Source: Actinomycetota bacterium (GTDB taxonomy: Bacteria; Actinomycetota; Actinomycetes; Streptosporangiales; Streptosporangiaceae). Taken from it: a stretch of DNA of 34,425 nucleotides. Shown piece after piece: positions 16,029 to 24,640 of the stretch (position 1 is the stretch's first letter; every line of letters begins with the position of its first letter). The notes beneath the pieces were generated by a model that had not been told where the DNA came from, made no database searches, and saw only the letters and a list, made by a program, of their open reading frames with translations. The DNA is taken from positions 1 through 34,425 of the forward strand of contig DAHVDE010000054.1 in NCBI GenBank assembly GCA_027313705.1, in the 5' to 3' direction. Position numbers and translations under genes: made by a program.

Positions 16029-16136
16029 GATGGCCGTCTTCCTTAAGGGAGTTAATTCACCTCAGCAAACGCGGACTCCATTGACCATAGCAGCCGCTCA
16101 GGCCGCTGATCGCAACCGGACGGCAGGCTCGCCGTC

Positions 16137-18305
16137 CTATTTGACCAGCGGGTCCCTTGGCAAGCCGAGTATGCGCTCGCCGATCTGATTGCGCTTGATC
16201 TCCGACGTGCCTCCGGCGATGGACATGGCACGGTTCCCGAGCGCCAGCATGCCGGCGAGCAGTCCTGGCCCGTCGAGGAAGGCCAGTTCAGATCCGGCGA
16301 GCGCGCCAAGGATGGCGGCTGCCTCGTGCCCTAGCTCGGAAAGCACCAGCTTGGTCACGTTGCCCTCTTGGCCAGGCCCGCCGCCGGCCACCGCCCGGTG
16401 GGCACTGCGCAAGTTAAGTGCGTTCATGGCACCGAACGTGGCGATGTGCCTGCCGACCCGGCCCCCTCCGCCTGGCAGCCGCTCGGGGTGGGCATCGAGC
16501 GGCGCGATGAAGGTCTCCGGCGGCAGCGAAAGCCCGCCCTGCCCGCCGCCGATGCTGACGCTCTCGTTGCCGAGCGTAGCCCGCGCGACCGTCCAGCCCC
16601 GGTCGACCTCACCGACCACGTTCTCGTCGGGTATGAACACGTCGTCGAAGAAGACCTCGTTGAAGTCAGAGTTCCCTGTCGCCATCTTGAGCGGCCTGAC
16701 GGTCACGCCTGGCGCGTGCATGTCGATGACCATCATCGTGATGCCCTCGTGCTTGGGCGCATCTGGCTTGGTCCTGATGGTGGCCAGCCCGTAATCGGCC
16801 TCATGCGCCTGGCTGGTCCAGACCTTCTGGCCGTTGATCACCCAGCCGCTGCCCGCATCCCCGTCGACCCTGACCGCCCTGGTCGAGATGCCTGCGGCGT
16901 CCGAGCCTGCGTTCGGCTCGGAGAAGAGCTGGCACCAGATCACCTCGTGGTTCAGTGCGGGCTCCACCCAGCGGGCCACCTGGCCGGCGGTCGCGTACTG
17001 GATCAGCGTGAGGATCACCCAGCCGGTGATCCCGTAGCCTTGCCGCCTGATCCCTGCCCGGCCGAATTCTTCCTCGATCACCAGTTGCTCGACCGCGCCC
17101 GCGTCACGCCCCCAGGGCTTCGGCCAGTTCGGCACCACGTAACCGGCTTCGATAATGGCCTTCTTTCGCGCGGCGTCGTCGAGATCGCGCACCTGCGCTA
17201 TGAAGGCCCGCACGCTGTCCCTGATCGGCTCGGCCTCAGGCGGCAGGTCGACATGCCGGTCCCTGCTGACTCCGCGCCTTACCGCGCTGGTGACATCGAG
17301 CGCGGACGCCTCGGCGTCGACGAGTGCCTCGATCGCGGTGGCTCGCCGCACGAACAGGTGCGCGTCGTGCTCCCAGGTGAAGCCGATCCCGCCGTGCACC
17401 TGGATGTTGAGCTGCGCATTCTGGTCCGCGGCGGCCAGGGCCAAGGTGGCGGCCATGGCGGCGGTGTAGCCGAACTGGTCGCGGTCGCAAACCTCGGCAC
17501 GTGCCGCGTCCCAGACCGCCGCAGTCGCCAGCTCACTTGCCACCAGCATGTTCGCGCAGTGGTGCTTCACTGCCTGGAACATCGCGATCGGCCGCCCGAA
17601 CTGCTGGCGTATCTTCGCGTACTCGGCGGCAGATTCCGTGCATTGCCTGGCGACTCCGCTCGCTTCTGCCGCGAAGATCAGTCGCGCCAGGTCAGTAAGC
17701 ACTATCCGGCCGCCATTAAGCACCTTGGCGGGTGCGCCGTCAATGGTGACCCGAGCCGCGCGCCTGGCCGGGTCCAGGTTGGCAGGGACCTTCGCGGTCA
17801 CGCCGCCGCCACGGCAGTCGACAACGATGACGTCGTCGCCGGTGCCGGCCAGCAGCACGTCAGCCAGGTGCCCGCTCAGTACCACGCCAGCGGACCCCGA
17901 TGCGGTGCCGTCCCGCACCGCCAGGTCACTGCCGAGCGCGACGGCGCCGACCAGCGACCCGTCGGCCAGGCCAGGCAGCCAGGCTGCCTTCACCTCCTCA
18001 GGGGCAATCGCGGCGAGCACCGAGCTGGCGATCACAGTCGGGACGAAAGGCCCGGGCGCTATCGCCCGGCCAAGCTCTTCCACCACCACGACAAGCTCAG
18101 GCATCCCGAACCCTGATCCGCCGTACTCCTCCGGCAGGGCCAGCCCTGTCCAGCCTAGATCGGCGAGCTGCGGCCAGAACTCCGGCAGTTCCTCGGCCTG
18201 CGCGGTCAGCAGCGCCCGGTTGGCGGCAACTGAGCCGTTCTTGATCAGGAAGTCGGAGACGGTCTTGGCGAGCGCGCGGTGCTCGTCGGTGATGGCGATT
18301 GACAT
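16137..18305 (-). CDS. Acyl-CoA dehydrogenase, two-domain (tandem) form
   Basis: 722 residues, about twice the usual length, because two acyl-CoA dehydrogenase units are fused. The first (about 1-350) has the N-terminal helical domain and the AEYAKIRQQFGRPIAMFQAVKH block. The second (about 360-722) has the FAD/substrate block FSEPNAGSDAAGISTRAV, WVINGQKVWTSQA and the C-terminal GGTSEIKRNQIGERILGLPRDP. This architecture is common in actinobacterial FadE proteins that act on bulky or branched CoA esters. It would transfer electrons to ETF. The upstream 209-bp gap contains three copies of CACTTGCCC (one inverted), so the gene probably has its own promoter. Confidence 0.93.
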   Translation of the reverse strand: MSIAITDEHRALAKTVSDFLIKNGSVAANRALLTAQAEELPEFWPQLADLGWTGLALPEEYGGSGFGMPELVVVVEELGRAIAPGPFVPTVIASSVLAAIAPEEVKAAWLPGLADGSLVGAVALGSDLAVRDGTASGSAGVVLSGHLADVLLAGTGDDVIVVDCRGGGVTAKVPANLDPARRAARVTIDGAPAKVLNGGRIVLTDLARLIFAAEASGVARQCTESAAEYAKIRQQFGRPIAMFQAVKHHCANMLVASELATAAVWDAARAEVCDRDQFGYTAAMAATLALAAADQNAQLNIQVHGGIGFTWEHDAHLFVRRATAIEALVDAEASALDVTSAVRRGVSRDRHVDLPPEAEPIRDSVRAFIAQVRDLDDAARKKAIIEAGYVVPNWPKPWGRDAGAVEQLVIEEEFGRAGIRRQGYGITGWVILTLIQYATAGQVARWVEPALNHEVIWCQLFSEPNAGSDAAGISTRAVRVDGDAGSGWVINGQKVWTSQAHEADYGLATIRTKPDAPKHEGITMMVIDMHAPGVTVRPLKMATGNSDFNEVFFDDVFIPDENVVGEVDRGWTVARATLGNESVSIGGGQGGLSLPPETFIAPLDAHPERLPGGGGRVGRHIATFGAMNALNLRSAHRAVAGGGPGQEGNVTKLVLSELGHEAAAILGALAGSELAFLDGPGLLAGMLALGNRAMSIAGGTSEIKRNQIGERILGLPRDPLVK

Positions 18306-18335
18306 GGTTAAGAGCTATCAGGTGGCCTCTGCCCA

Positions 18336-18440
18336 GGGCAAGTGGCACGACACGGGGACAAAGCTCCTTGCCGTCAGGTGCCTGGCCGCCTGGAGCCTGG
18401 GACATGGCCCATTGATATCACTTGCCCAGATCACTTGCCC
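18336..18440. promoter_or_regulatory. Three copies of the nonamer CACTTGCCC upstream of the acyl-CoA dehydrogenase
   Basis: Copies lie at 18419-18427 and 18432-18440 (within an 11-bp direct repeat ATCACTTGCCC spaced 13 bp apart), with an inverted copy GGGCAAGTG at 18336-18344. All are in the 209-bp non-coding gap in front of the minus-strand dehydrogenase start (18305). Placement and arrangement suit binding of a dimeric regulator; no known operator is recognised. Confidence 0.45.
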
Positions 18441-18514
18441 GCTGTGACGGCGCCTGGCACGGCGAGCGCGGTCGTGCTCATCGCAAGCAGGCCGTGCGGG
18501 TGCGGCGGGGCCGG

Positions 18515-18934
18515 TCAGGTATGGTCGGTCAGGGCGTCGGCCAGCAGGCCGAGGCCGATCCCTAGCATCCAGACGTCCTTGCTCACCCCGACGCCCGCCT
18601 GGCTCGGCCAGATGCTGCCAGGCTTGCGCAGCGCCGGGGTTCGCGCGTAAAGCGCGACGAGGGCACCGGAAAAGCCGGTGAGTGCCGCGCCGGCCAGGGC
18701 GGCAGGCACGAACGGTGCGAGCAGGGCCGAGCCGACGGCTATCTCTCCGCCGGCCAGGAACTTGAGGAACTGCTCGGGCGGGACATCCTTGAGCACGGGG
18801 AAAGCATTCGCGGCCATGCCGTGGAGCGCGCGGGCCCTCGCCTCGTCACCCTTCCACTTCTCGAGCCCTGAGTGCAGGATGTACGCGCCGGCGGCAAGGC
18901 GTCCGGGAACCTCACGTGCTCGAAGCAAACGCAT
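18515..18934 (-). CDS. DoxX-like membrane protein
   Basis: 139 residues with about four hydrophobic helices. The N-terminal pattern (RLAAGAYILHSGLEKWKGD) and the later FLKFLAGGEIAVGSALL and ALAGAALTGFSGALVALYA segments resemble the DoxX/DoxD-like family of small integral membrane proteins. The role is unclear for most members; some are linked to respiratory or redox complexes. The gene lies 42 bp downstream of the citryl-CoA-lyase-like gene on the same strand and may belong to that transcript. Confidence 0.7.
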   Translation of the reverse strand: MRLLRAREVPGRLAAGAYILHSGLEKWKGDEARARALHGMAANAFPVLKDVPPEQFLKFLAGGEIAVGSALLAPFVPAALAGAALTGFSGALVALYARTPALRKPGSIWPSQAGVGVSKDVWMLGIGLGLLADALTDHT

Positions 18935-18976
18935 GGCGTAAACCTTAGCAGGTTGCGTGAACGCTCAACGATCGGC

Positions 18977-19777
18977 TCAGGACGCAGGCGGCGGCTGGTA
19001 ATCGGCGTGCTCTTCGACCATGGCGTAGATGTCCATGCCGATCGGGCGGCGCTGTTCCTCGGCGATATGACCGAGCAGGCCAGCGGTCCTGGCCAGCAGC
19101 GCGAAGCCGCGCAGCAGGCCGGGCGGCAAGCCGAGGTCGGCCAGCGCGGCACCGCAGGTGCCGGCGCCGTTGAGCGGCAGTTGCCTGCCGAGTACCTGAG
19201 CGTGCACCCGGCCGATCGCCTCGAAGAGGCGCAGGTGCGGCCCGTACGTTCCTTCCTCTTGCGCGATCGCGATCAGGACCGGAGTACGCGGGTCGGTGAC
19301 CTTGTGCACGGGATGGCCGAGGCCGGGAACGAACCGGCCGGCCGCGCGCGCGTTCCGCACCGCCACAAGCGCGAGCGCGTCATACCCGGCGTGGTCGGCA
19401 GGCGGCCCGGCCTCCGCCAGGGTTTCGGCGAGGAAACGTCCCGCGTCCTCGGTCACGCCGAGGAACCTGGACCCGCCACCGAGCAGTCCGGCGGCCAGCG
19501 CCCCTTGCACCGAGTCAGGTGCGCTCAGGTAGGTCACCCTGGTCGCGATCGCCGTCGGGGTGAGCCCGTGATCGGCGAGCGCGACAAGCACCGCCTCGAA
19601 GACGCGGACCTGCGAGGTCGTCGGCCGCCGCTGCGTTACCAGCCAGAGCGCCAGTTCGCCGAAGGTGACCTTGCCCATCAGTTCGGCCGCGAGGTCCCGG
19701 CCGAGCAGCATGATCGAGTCAGGGTTCGAGGTCCCAAGCGAGGTGGGCAGCCGGACGGGTGGTTCTGCGCTCGTCAT
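18977..19777 (-). CDS. Citryl-CoA lyase / citrate-synthase-fold protein
   Basis: 266 residues, much shorter than citrate synthase (~370-430) but with its core: RFVPGLGHPVHK (about 148-159, active-site His), LPLNGAGTCGAALADLG, and a C-terminal HIAEEQRRPIGMDIY segment that carries the conserved basic residues. This short form is usually named citryl-CoA lyase in actinobacteria. The expected reaction is C-C cleavage or condensation of a citrate- or citramalate-like CoA ester. It begins immediately after the stop of the class III CoA-transferase gene (no gap), so the two probably act in sequence. The exact substrate is not determined. Confidence 0.8.
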   Translation of the reverse strand: MTSAEPPVRLPTSLGTSNPDSIMLLGRDLAAELMGKVTFGELALWLVTQRRPTTSQVRVFEAVLVALADHGLTPTAIATRVTYLSAPDSVQGALAAGLLGGGSRFLGVTEDAGRFLAETLAEAGPPADHAGYDALALVAVRNARAAGRFVPGLGHPVHKVTDPRTPVLIAIAQEEGTYGPHLRLFEAIGRVHAQVLGRQLPLNGAGTCGAALADLGLPPGLLRGFALLARTAGLLGHIAEEQRRPIGMDIYAMVEEHADYQPPPAS

Positions 19778-20947
19778 CTAGTCCTCCTGCGGTCGTGCCA
19801 GCCAGTCGCGGATCTCCGCGCCGTGCTCGTCGAGTCCGGGCGGCGGCAGGTCATAGCGCGGCGGTGTACGCGAGTAAGTGACCGGGTGCCTGGTGACGGG
19901 TACCGCGCGCTCGCCTTGTCCCGACGTGACCACCGGATCAAGCCCGATTTCGGCGGCGAACGCGATGCCCTTGTCGATCGTGTTGATCGGACCGCAGGGT
20001 ACCCCGGCGGCGGTCAGCTCACCGAACCACTCGGCCGAAGTGCGCAGCCTCAGCCGTTCGACGAGCAGTACTTTCAGCGCGGTGCGGTTGGCGGTCCTGC
20101 TGGCGTTGGAAGAAAACTCAGGATCGGCCGCCAGGTGCGGCACCTTCAGCACCTCGCACAGCTTGCGGAACTGGGTGTCATTGCCAGCCGCGACGACGAG
20201 CTCGCCGTCGGCGGTCGGCAGCGGCTCGTAGGGGAACAGGCTCGGGTGCGCGTTGCCCATCCGGAATGGCACGACGCCGCCCGCGACCACCGCGCTGGCC
20301 TGGTTGACCAGCCCGGACATCGCCGAGGCGAGCAAGCTGGCCTCAAGGTGCTGGCCCTCGCCTGTCGCGGTGCGGTGGGCGAGGGCGGCGAGGATGCCGA
20401 TCGCCGTGTGCAGGCCGGCGACGATATCGAAGATCGCCACGCCGGCCCGGTAGGGCGGGCCTTCCGCATCGCCGGTCAGGCTCATCAGGCCGGACATGGC
20501 CTGGACCAGGAGGTCGTAGCCGGGCAGGCGGGCGCCGCCCGCCGACCCGAAGCCGCTGATCGAGGCGTAGATGACCGACTCGTTCCCGGCCCTGACGCTG
20601 TCGTAGTCCAGGCCGAACCTGACCAGGCCCCCTGGCTTGAAGTTCTCCGCGAAGATGTCGGCTCGCCTGGCAAGTTCCCTGGCCAGAGCCAGGTCGGCGG
20701 GGTCGCCGAGGTCGAGTGAGACCGAGCGCTTGTTGCGGTTGATCGACAGGTAGTAGGTCGAGATGCCTTCGCTGGTGACCGGTGGCATCCAGTACCTGGT
20801 GTCGTCGCCTGCCGGGCTTTCTACCTTGACCACGTCGGCACCGAGGTCGCCGAGCAGCATCGTGCAGTAAGGGCCGGCGAGCACGCGGGTGAAGTCGGCG
20901 ACGAGCAGGCCCGACAGCGGCGGAGGAGTGGTTCCTGGCTGACTCAT
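19778..20947 (-). CDS. Class III (CaiB/BaiF) CoA-transferase
   Basis: 389 residues. The N-terminus (LLVADFTRVLAGPYCTMLLGDLGADVVKVE) is the family hallmark, and the catalytic aspartate that forms the acyl anhydride is D145 in LPGYDLLVQAMSG. The HPVTYSRTPP region near the C-terminus is also conserved. It moves CoA between carboxylic acids, probably activating a dicarboxylic acid for the lyase encoded directly downstream. GGTATAACC near 21002-21010, about 60 bp upstream, contains a TATAAC that could be a -10 element. Confidence 0.92.
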   Translation of the reverse strand: MSQPGTTPPPLSGLLVADFTRVLAGPYCTMLLGDLGADVVKVESPAGDDTRYWMPPVTSEGISTYYLSINRNKRSVSLDLGDPADLALARELARRADIFAENFKPGGLVRFGLDYDSVRAGNESVIYASISGFGSAGGARLPGYDLLVQAMSGLMSLTGDAEGPPYRAGVAIFDIVAGLHTAIGILAALAHRTATGEGQHLEASLLASAMSGLVNQASAVVAGGVVPFRMGNAHPSLFPYEPLPTADGELVVAAGNDTQFRKLCEVLKVPHLAADPEFSSNASRTANRTALKVLLVERLRLRTSAEWFGELTAAGVPCGPINTIDKGIAFAAEIGLDPVVTSGQGERAVPVTRHPVTYSRTPPRYDLPPPGLDEHGAEIRDWLARPQED

Positions 20948-21057
20948 CGCGTGGTTTGATCCCTGTCTGCGAGTCGGTGGCGCTGGTGTCCGTTCTGTCG
21001 GTTATACCAATCGCCGGGCGGGGGACCAGGACGCCGGGGGTCAGTTGACGCGCGGGG

Positions 21058-21960
21058 TTACCCGTCGCCCGTCGCGGCAAGCTGAGGATCCCAGTCACAG
21101 ACCTCGCAGGCGCGCAGGAACAGCGAGCGGGCGAAGCCGACCGCCGTTGCGTGCGGATCGTCCGTTGTCCTGACGTCATCCCAGGGCAGGATGAACTCGC
21201 CAAGGGCCGCGTCCCAGTGCGCGCCAGGCGCGGCCGGCTGGTAGGTGCTGAAATCTTCCTGCGCCGGATGGGCGTAGGCGTAGAACGCGGCTTGCGGGTG
21301 CCTCGGGTCACCTGGCCACCAGCCAACCGCCACTTCCTGCGCGTCCATCGCGTTGCGCATGATGAAGTCACCGGAAGGCGGTACGGCCTGGCGGCCAGAG
21401 AACAGGCTGACGGCCAGGTCAAAGGAACCCCACCAGGCGTTGACAGGAGTCGAGCGGCCGCGGAACGGCGCGCGGTAGTCGGCGAGCACCAGGGCGGCCT
21501 GGGTGGCGGCGGCGAAATAGCTTGCCACCTGCCCGGTGTCGTAGGTGGCATGCTCGTCGTCCTCGTCGAGCCTTACGGTCCAGTGCACTTCTTGCGGGGT
21601 CGGGTCGATGTGCACCTGACCGGCCAGTTGCGCGATGGCGCCAAGCAGTTCGCGGGTCACGGAGCCGACCGCGCGGTGCGGTGTCAGCGGGATGCGCTCT
21701 GACCGGCCGCCGCTATGCTCGACCACCGCCTCGTGCGCGTGCAGGTCGAGCGCCACGACGAAGGAGCCTGACCCGTCGGGAGCCGGCAAAGGCAGCGTCT
21801 CCCAGCCGCGCGCGGTCAGCCGCAGCGCGGCGTGCTGCAGCTGCGGTTCAGGCGGTGCCAGCCTGACCGCCAGCTTGCCGAGTACCTGGGCGTGCGCGTG
21901 CAGCGTGTCGCAGGTCGCGGACCATTGCTCGTAAGAGGCCGAGGGCCAGCTCGCAGGCAT
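21058..21960 (-). CDS. DUF5996 family protein
   Basis: 300 residues resembling the DUF5996 family, whose members are common in actinobacteria and have no known function. Recognisable parts are WETLPLPAPDGSGSFVVALDLHAHEAVV, the VHIDPTPQEVHWTVRLDED block and PVNAWWGSFDLAVSLFSG, and the family's tryptophan-rich C-terminal half GWWPGDPRHPQAAFYAYAHP. It starts 10 bp after the stop of the ornithine carbamoyltransferase gene on the same strand and is probably co-transcribed with it. Confidence 0.78.
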   Translation of the reverse strand: MPASWPSASYEQWSATCDTLHAHAQVLGKLAVRLAPPEPQLQHAALRLTARGWETLPLPAPDGSGSFVVALDLHAHEAVVEHSGGRSERIPLTPHRAVGSVTRELLGAIAQLAGQVHIDPTPQEVHWTVRLDEDDEHATYDTGQVASYFAAATQAALVLADYRAPFRGRSTPVNAWWGSFDLAVSLFSGRQAVPPSGDFIMRNAMDAQEVAVGWWPGDPRHPQAAFYAYAHPAQEDFSTYQPAAPGAHWDAALGEFILPWDDVRTTDDPHATAVGFARSLFLRACEVCDWDPQLAATGDG

Positions 21961-21970
21961 AGGTCAGACG

Positions 21971-22972
21971 TTACCGCGCGAGCGCGGAGACCATGAGCGC
22001 CTTGATGGTGTGGAGCCGGTTCTCCGACTGGTCGAAGACGATCGAGCTGGCGGACTCGAAGACCTCATTGGTCACTTCCGCGCCGTCCAGCCCGAATTGC
22101 GCGAGCAGCCGCGCGCCCACGGTGGTGTCTGCGTTGTGCAGGGCGGGCAGGCAGTGCATGAACTTGGTGCCCGGCTTGCCCGTCGAGGCCATCAGGCCGG
22201 CGGTGACCCGGTAGGGGAGCAGGCCGGCGACGCGCTCGGCCCATTTGTCGTCAGGCTCGCCCATGCTCAGCCAGACATCTGAGTACACGAAGTCGGCACC
22301 CCTGACCCCGGCGGCGACGTCATCGGTGATGAGGATGCGGGCGCCGCTTGCGGTGGCGGCGGCGTTAGCGGCCGCCACCACGTCTGGCGGCGGCGCAAGT
22401 TCCTTCGGCGCGGCGATCCGCACGTCGACGCCCAGGATCGCGCCGGTCATCAGGAGCGATCTGGCCACGTTGTTGCGCCCGTCGCCGGTGAAGCAGAACG
22501 CGATGTCCTCGAGCGGTCCCGTGTGGTGCTCGGTCATCGTCATGATGTCGGCGAGTGACTGGGTGGGATGCCAGTCGTCGGTGAGCCCGTTCCATACCGG
22601 CACGCCCGAGTAGTCGGCCAGTTGCTCCGCCGCGGCCTGAGCGAAGCCGCGGAACGCGATGCCGTCGTAGACGCGGCCGAGCACTCGGGCGGTGTCTGGT
22701 ATCGACTCTTCCTTGCCGACGTGCGAGCCTTCAGGACCCAGGTAGGTGGCGCGGGCGCCCTGGTCGTAGGCGGCTACCTCGAAGGCGGTGCGCGTACGGG
22801 TCGAGTTCTTCTCGAAGATCAGCACTATGACCCGGCCAGCAAGCTCCTGGCGCTCGGTACCTGAGTGCCGGTCACGCTTGAGCTGCGCCGCGAGCGAAAG
22901 CAGCTCAGCGAAGCGAGCCTTGCTCAGATCGGCGTCGGCAAGCAGTGACCCGGCATGGCGAGTAGCGGTCAT
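21971..22972 (-). CDS. argF: Ornithine carbamoyltransferase, ArcB-like subtype
   Basis: 333 residues from ATG 22972 (the open frame continues to 23083, but those 37 residues are not part of the family). It transfers carbamoyl from carbamoyl phosphate to ornithine, giving citrulline. Motifs are STRTRT (57-62, carbamoyl-phosphate binding), HPTQ in DDWHPTQSLAD, FTGDGRNNVARS, WLSMGEPDD (the SMG ornithine loop) and HCLPALHN. The blocks AAYDQGARATYLGPEGSHVGKEES and DTARVLGRVYDGIAFRGF are those of ArcB-type enzymes of the arginine deiminase pathway rather than classical ArgF. No arcA or arcC is present nearby, so an anabolic role remains likely. Confidence 0.93.
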   Translation of the reverse strand: MTATRHAGSLLADADLSKARFAELLSLAAQLKRDRHSGTERQELAGRVIVLIFEKNSTRTRTAFEVAAYDQGARATYLGPEGSHVGKEESIPDTARVLGRVYDGIAFRGFAQAAAEQLADYSGVPVWNGLTDDWHPTQSLADIMTMTEHHTGPLEDIAFCFTGDGRNNVARSLLMTGAILGVDVRIAAPKELAPPPDVVAAANAAATASGARILITDDVAAGVRGADFVYSDVWLSMGEPDDKWAERVAGLLPYRVTAGLMASTGKPGTKFMHCLPALHNADTTVGARLLAQFGLDGAEVTNEVFESASSIVFDQSENRLHTIKALMVSALAR

Positions 22973-23087
22973 CCCGGTGCCTTCCCTGGTAGTCGGCCCA
23001 GCCGGGAAGCTGGAAGAAATTACCTTAATCGAATGGCTGCGGGCCTCCGCGTGCGGGCTGGCAGTTGCCGGACGCTTGTTCACTCCT

Positions 23088-24575
23088 TCACTCCGCCGGT
23101 TCGCCGGCTTGCCCTGGCGGCGCGTCGAGCGCGCAGTGCAGGCACTCGCCGCCCGCTTGCGGCCGCCATCGAGCCTTCCCGGCGGTTACGGAAGTGTTCT
23201 TGATCGTGAGCCCGGCCAGCAGGGCGCCGCACAGGCACAGGCAGGCCGACGTGAGCATCGCGAGGCGGAACCCGGCAGAGAACTCGGCCTGGTGCAGGTA
23301 GGAGGCTCCGGTCAGGCCAGCGGCGGCAGGCAGGACGGCGACCGCGACGAGGGCCGCGACCCTGGCCACGTCGTTGTTGATGGCCGACGCGGTGCCGGCA
23401 CGCTCGGCGGGAACCGCGGCTAGCACGGTCGCGGTCAGCGGCGCGACGTTGATCGCCAGCCCCAAGCCGAAGACGAGCACCGCGGGCAGTACCTCGGCGA
23501 GGTAGCTGCCTGACTGGCCGATCCTGGCGAGCAGGGCGAGTCCGGCGGCGATCACCACCGGGCCTGCCGTCATCTGGAGTCGCGGCCCGATCCTGGCGGC
23601 CAGTTCGCCTGACCTGGCGGAAAGCAGCAGCATGATGATCGTGACAGGGAGCAGCGAGATCCCCGCCTGCAGCGCCGTGTAGCCGGCCACCTGCTCAAGC
23701 TGGACCGGGAGCAGGAACAAGGCACCGCCGAGCGCGGCGTAGACGATGAAGGTGACCAGGTTGGCCGAGCTGAACTGGGCCGACCTGAACATTCCGAGCG
23801 GCAGTACCGGCAGCTTCGCCCGGCGCTCACGCCAGGCGAACGCCGCGAGCAAGACGGCCCCTGCCGTCAGCGCGCTGAGCGTCGTGGCGCTGGTGAAGCC
23901 ATGATCAGGACCGTAGATGAGGCCGTAGGTCAGCCCGGCGAGGCCGAGCGTGACCAGGGCGCCGCCTGCCACGTCGAGCCGGCCGGCGGCGCGCGGGTTA
24001 CGCGATTCAGGTACATGCCGCAGGCTCACCGCCACCACGAGGGCCGCTACCGGCAGGTTGATGACGAAGATAAGCCGCCAGGACACCGCCGAGATCAGCC
24101 AGCCGCCAAGGAAAGGGCCGACAGCCGTGCCAAGGCCGGAAAAGCCTGACCAGGCGCCGATGGCCTTGGCACGGTCACGCTTGACGAACGAGGCCTCGAG
24201 GATGGCGAGGCTGCCAGGGGTCAGCAGTGCCGCGCCCACGCCCTGGAGAGCGCGGGCGGCGATCAGTTCCGGCGCATTCAGCGCGACCCCGCAGAGCAGG
24301 GAGGCAAGCGCGAACCAGATCACCCCGGTGACGAAGATCTTCTTCCTGCCGTACCTGTCGCCGAGCGCGCCTGCGAACAGCAGCAACCCGGCTAGCGTCA
24401 GCGTGTATGAGGTGAACACCCACTGCAAGGAGGCGAGCGTTGCGTGGAAGTCACGCCCGATCGCAGGCAGGGCGATGCCGACCACCGTCGAGTCGATCGA
24501 CGCCATCGCCGAGCCGAGTACCGTGGCGAGCAGAACCCGCCGGCCCGTGGCGCTCCGGTAGCTAAGGGGAGTCAC
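23088..24575 (-). CDS. MFS drug exporter, DHA2 (EmrB/QacA) family
   Basis: 495 residues with about 14 hydrophobic helices. Family signatures are the N-terminal ASIDSTVVGIALPAIGRD, the motif-A loop GDRYGRKKI between helices 2 and 3, and LISAVSWRLIFVINLPVA after helix 6. It would export small hydrophobic molecules using the proton gradient. The start GTG 24575 lies inside the first unit of a 13-bp tandem repeat, and the neighbouring unit supplies the upstream AGGTGA that could act as the ribosome-binding site. The substrate is unknown. It follows the rRNA methyltransferase gene by 65 bp and precedes argF by 115 bp. Confidence 0.93.
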   Translation of the reverse strand: MTPLSYRSATGRRVLLATVLGSAMASIDSTVVGIALPAIGRDFHATLASLQWVFTSYTLTLAGLLLFAGALGDRYGRKKIFVTGVIWFALASLLCGVALNAPELIAARALQGVGAALLTPGSLAILEASFVKRDRAKAIGAWSGFSGLGTAVGPFLGGWLISAVSWRLIFVINLPVAALVVAVSLRHVPESRNPRAAGRLDVAGGALVTLGLAGLTYGLIYGPDHGFTSATTLSALTAGAVLLAAFAWRERRAKLPVLPLGMFRSAQFSSANLVTFIVYAALGGALFLLPVQLEQVAGYTALQAGISLLPVTIIMLLLSARSGELAARIGPRLQMTAGPVVIAAGLALLARIGQSGSYLAEVLPAVLVFGLGLAINVAPLTATVLAAVPAERAGTASAINNDVARVAALVAVAVLPAAAGLTGASYLHQAEFSAGFRLAMLTSACLCLCGALLAGLTIKNTSVTAGKARWRPQAGGECLHCALDAPPGQAGEPAE

Positions 24576-24604
24576 CTGGAGAAGTCACCTGGAGAAGTCA
24601 CCTG
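24570..24604. repeat. 13-bp tandem repeat over the exporter start codon
   Basis: AGTCACCTGGAGA occurs at 24570-24582 and 24583-24595, with a 9-base partial copy at 24596-24604, about 2.7 units. On the minus strand each unit contains AGGTGA, so each carries both a GTG and a Shine-Dalgarno-like sequence; the unit upstream of GTG 24575 provides AGGTGA about 9 bp before it. The period of 13 is not a multiple of 3, so gain or loss of a unit would change leader spacing but not the coding frame downstream. Confidence 0.75.
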
Positions 24605-24640
24605 TCAAGTTGACGCTTGCGTGCAGCGCTTGTCGAGTCG

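Noticed and set aside
16368-18116. 582-codon open frame on the plus strand over the acyl-CoA dehydrogenase
   Set aside because: Antisense to a full-length enzyme with clear motifs; composition is His/Arg/Pro-rich and unlike real proteins.
18872-20719. 615-codon open frame on the plus strand over the lyase and CoA-transferase genes
   Set aside because: Antisense to two well-supported genes and without recognisable domain.
22973-23083. N-terminal extension of the ornithine carbamoyltransferase
   Set aside because: The extra 37 residues have no family similarity; ATG 22972 gives the standard N-terminus.
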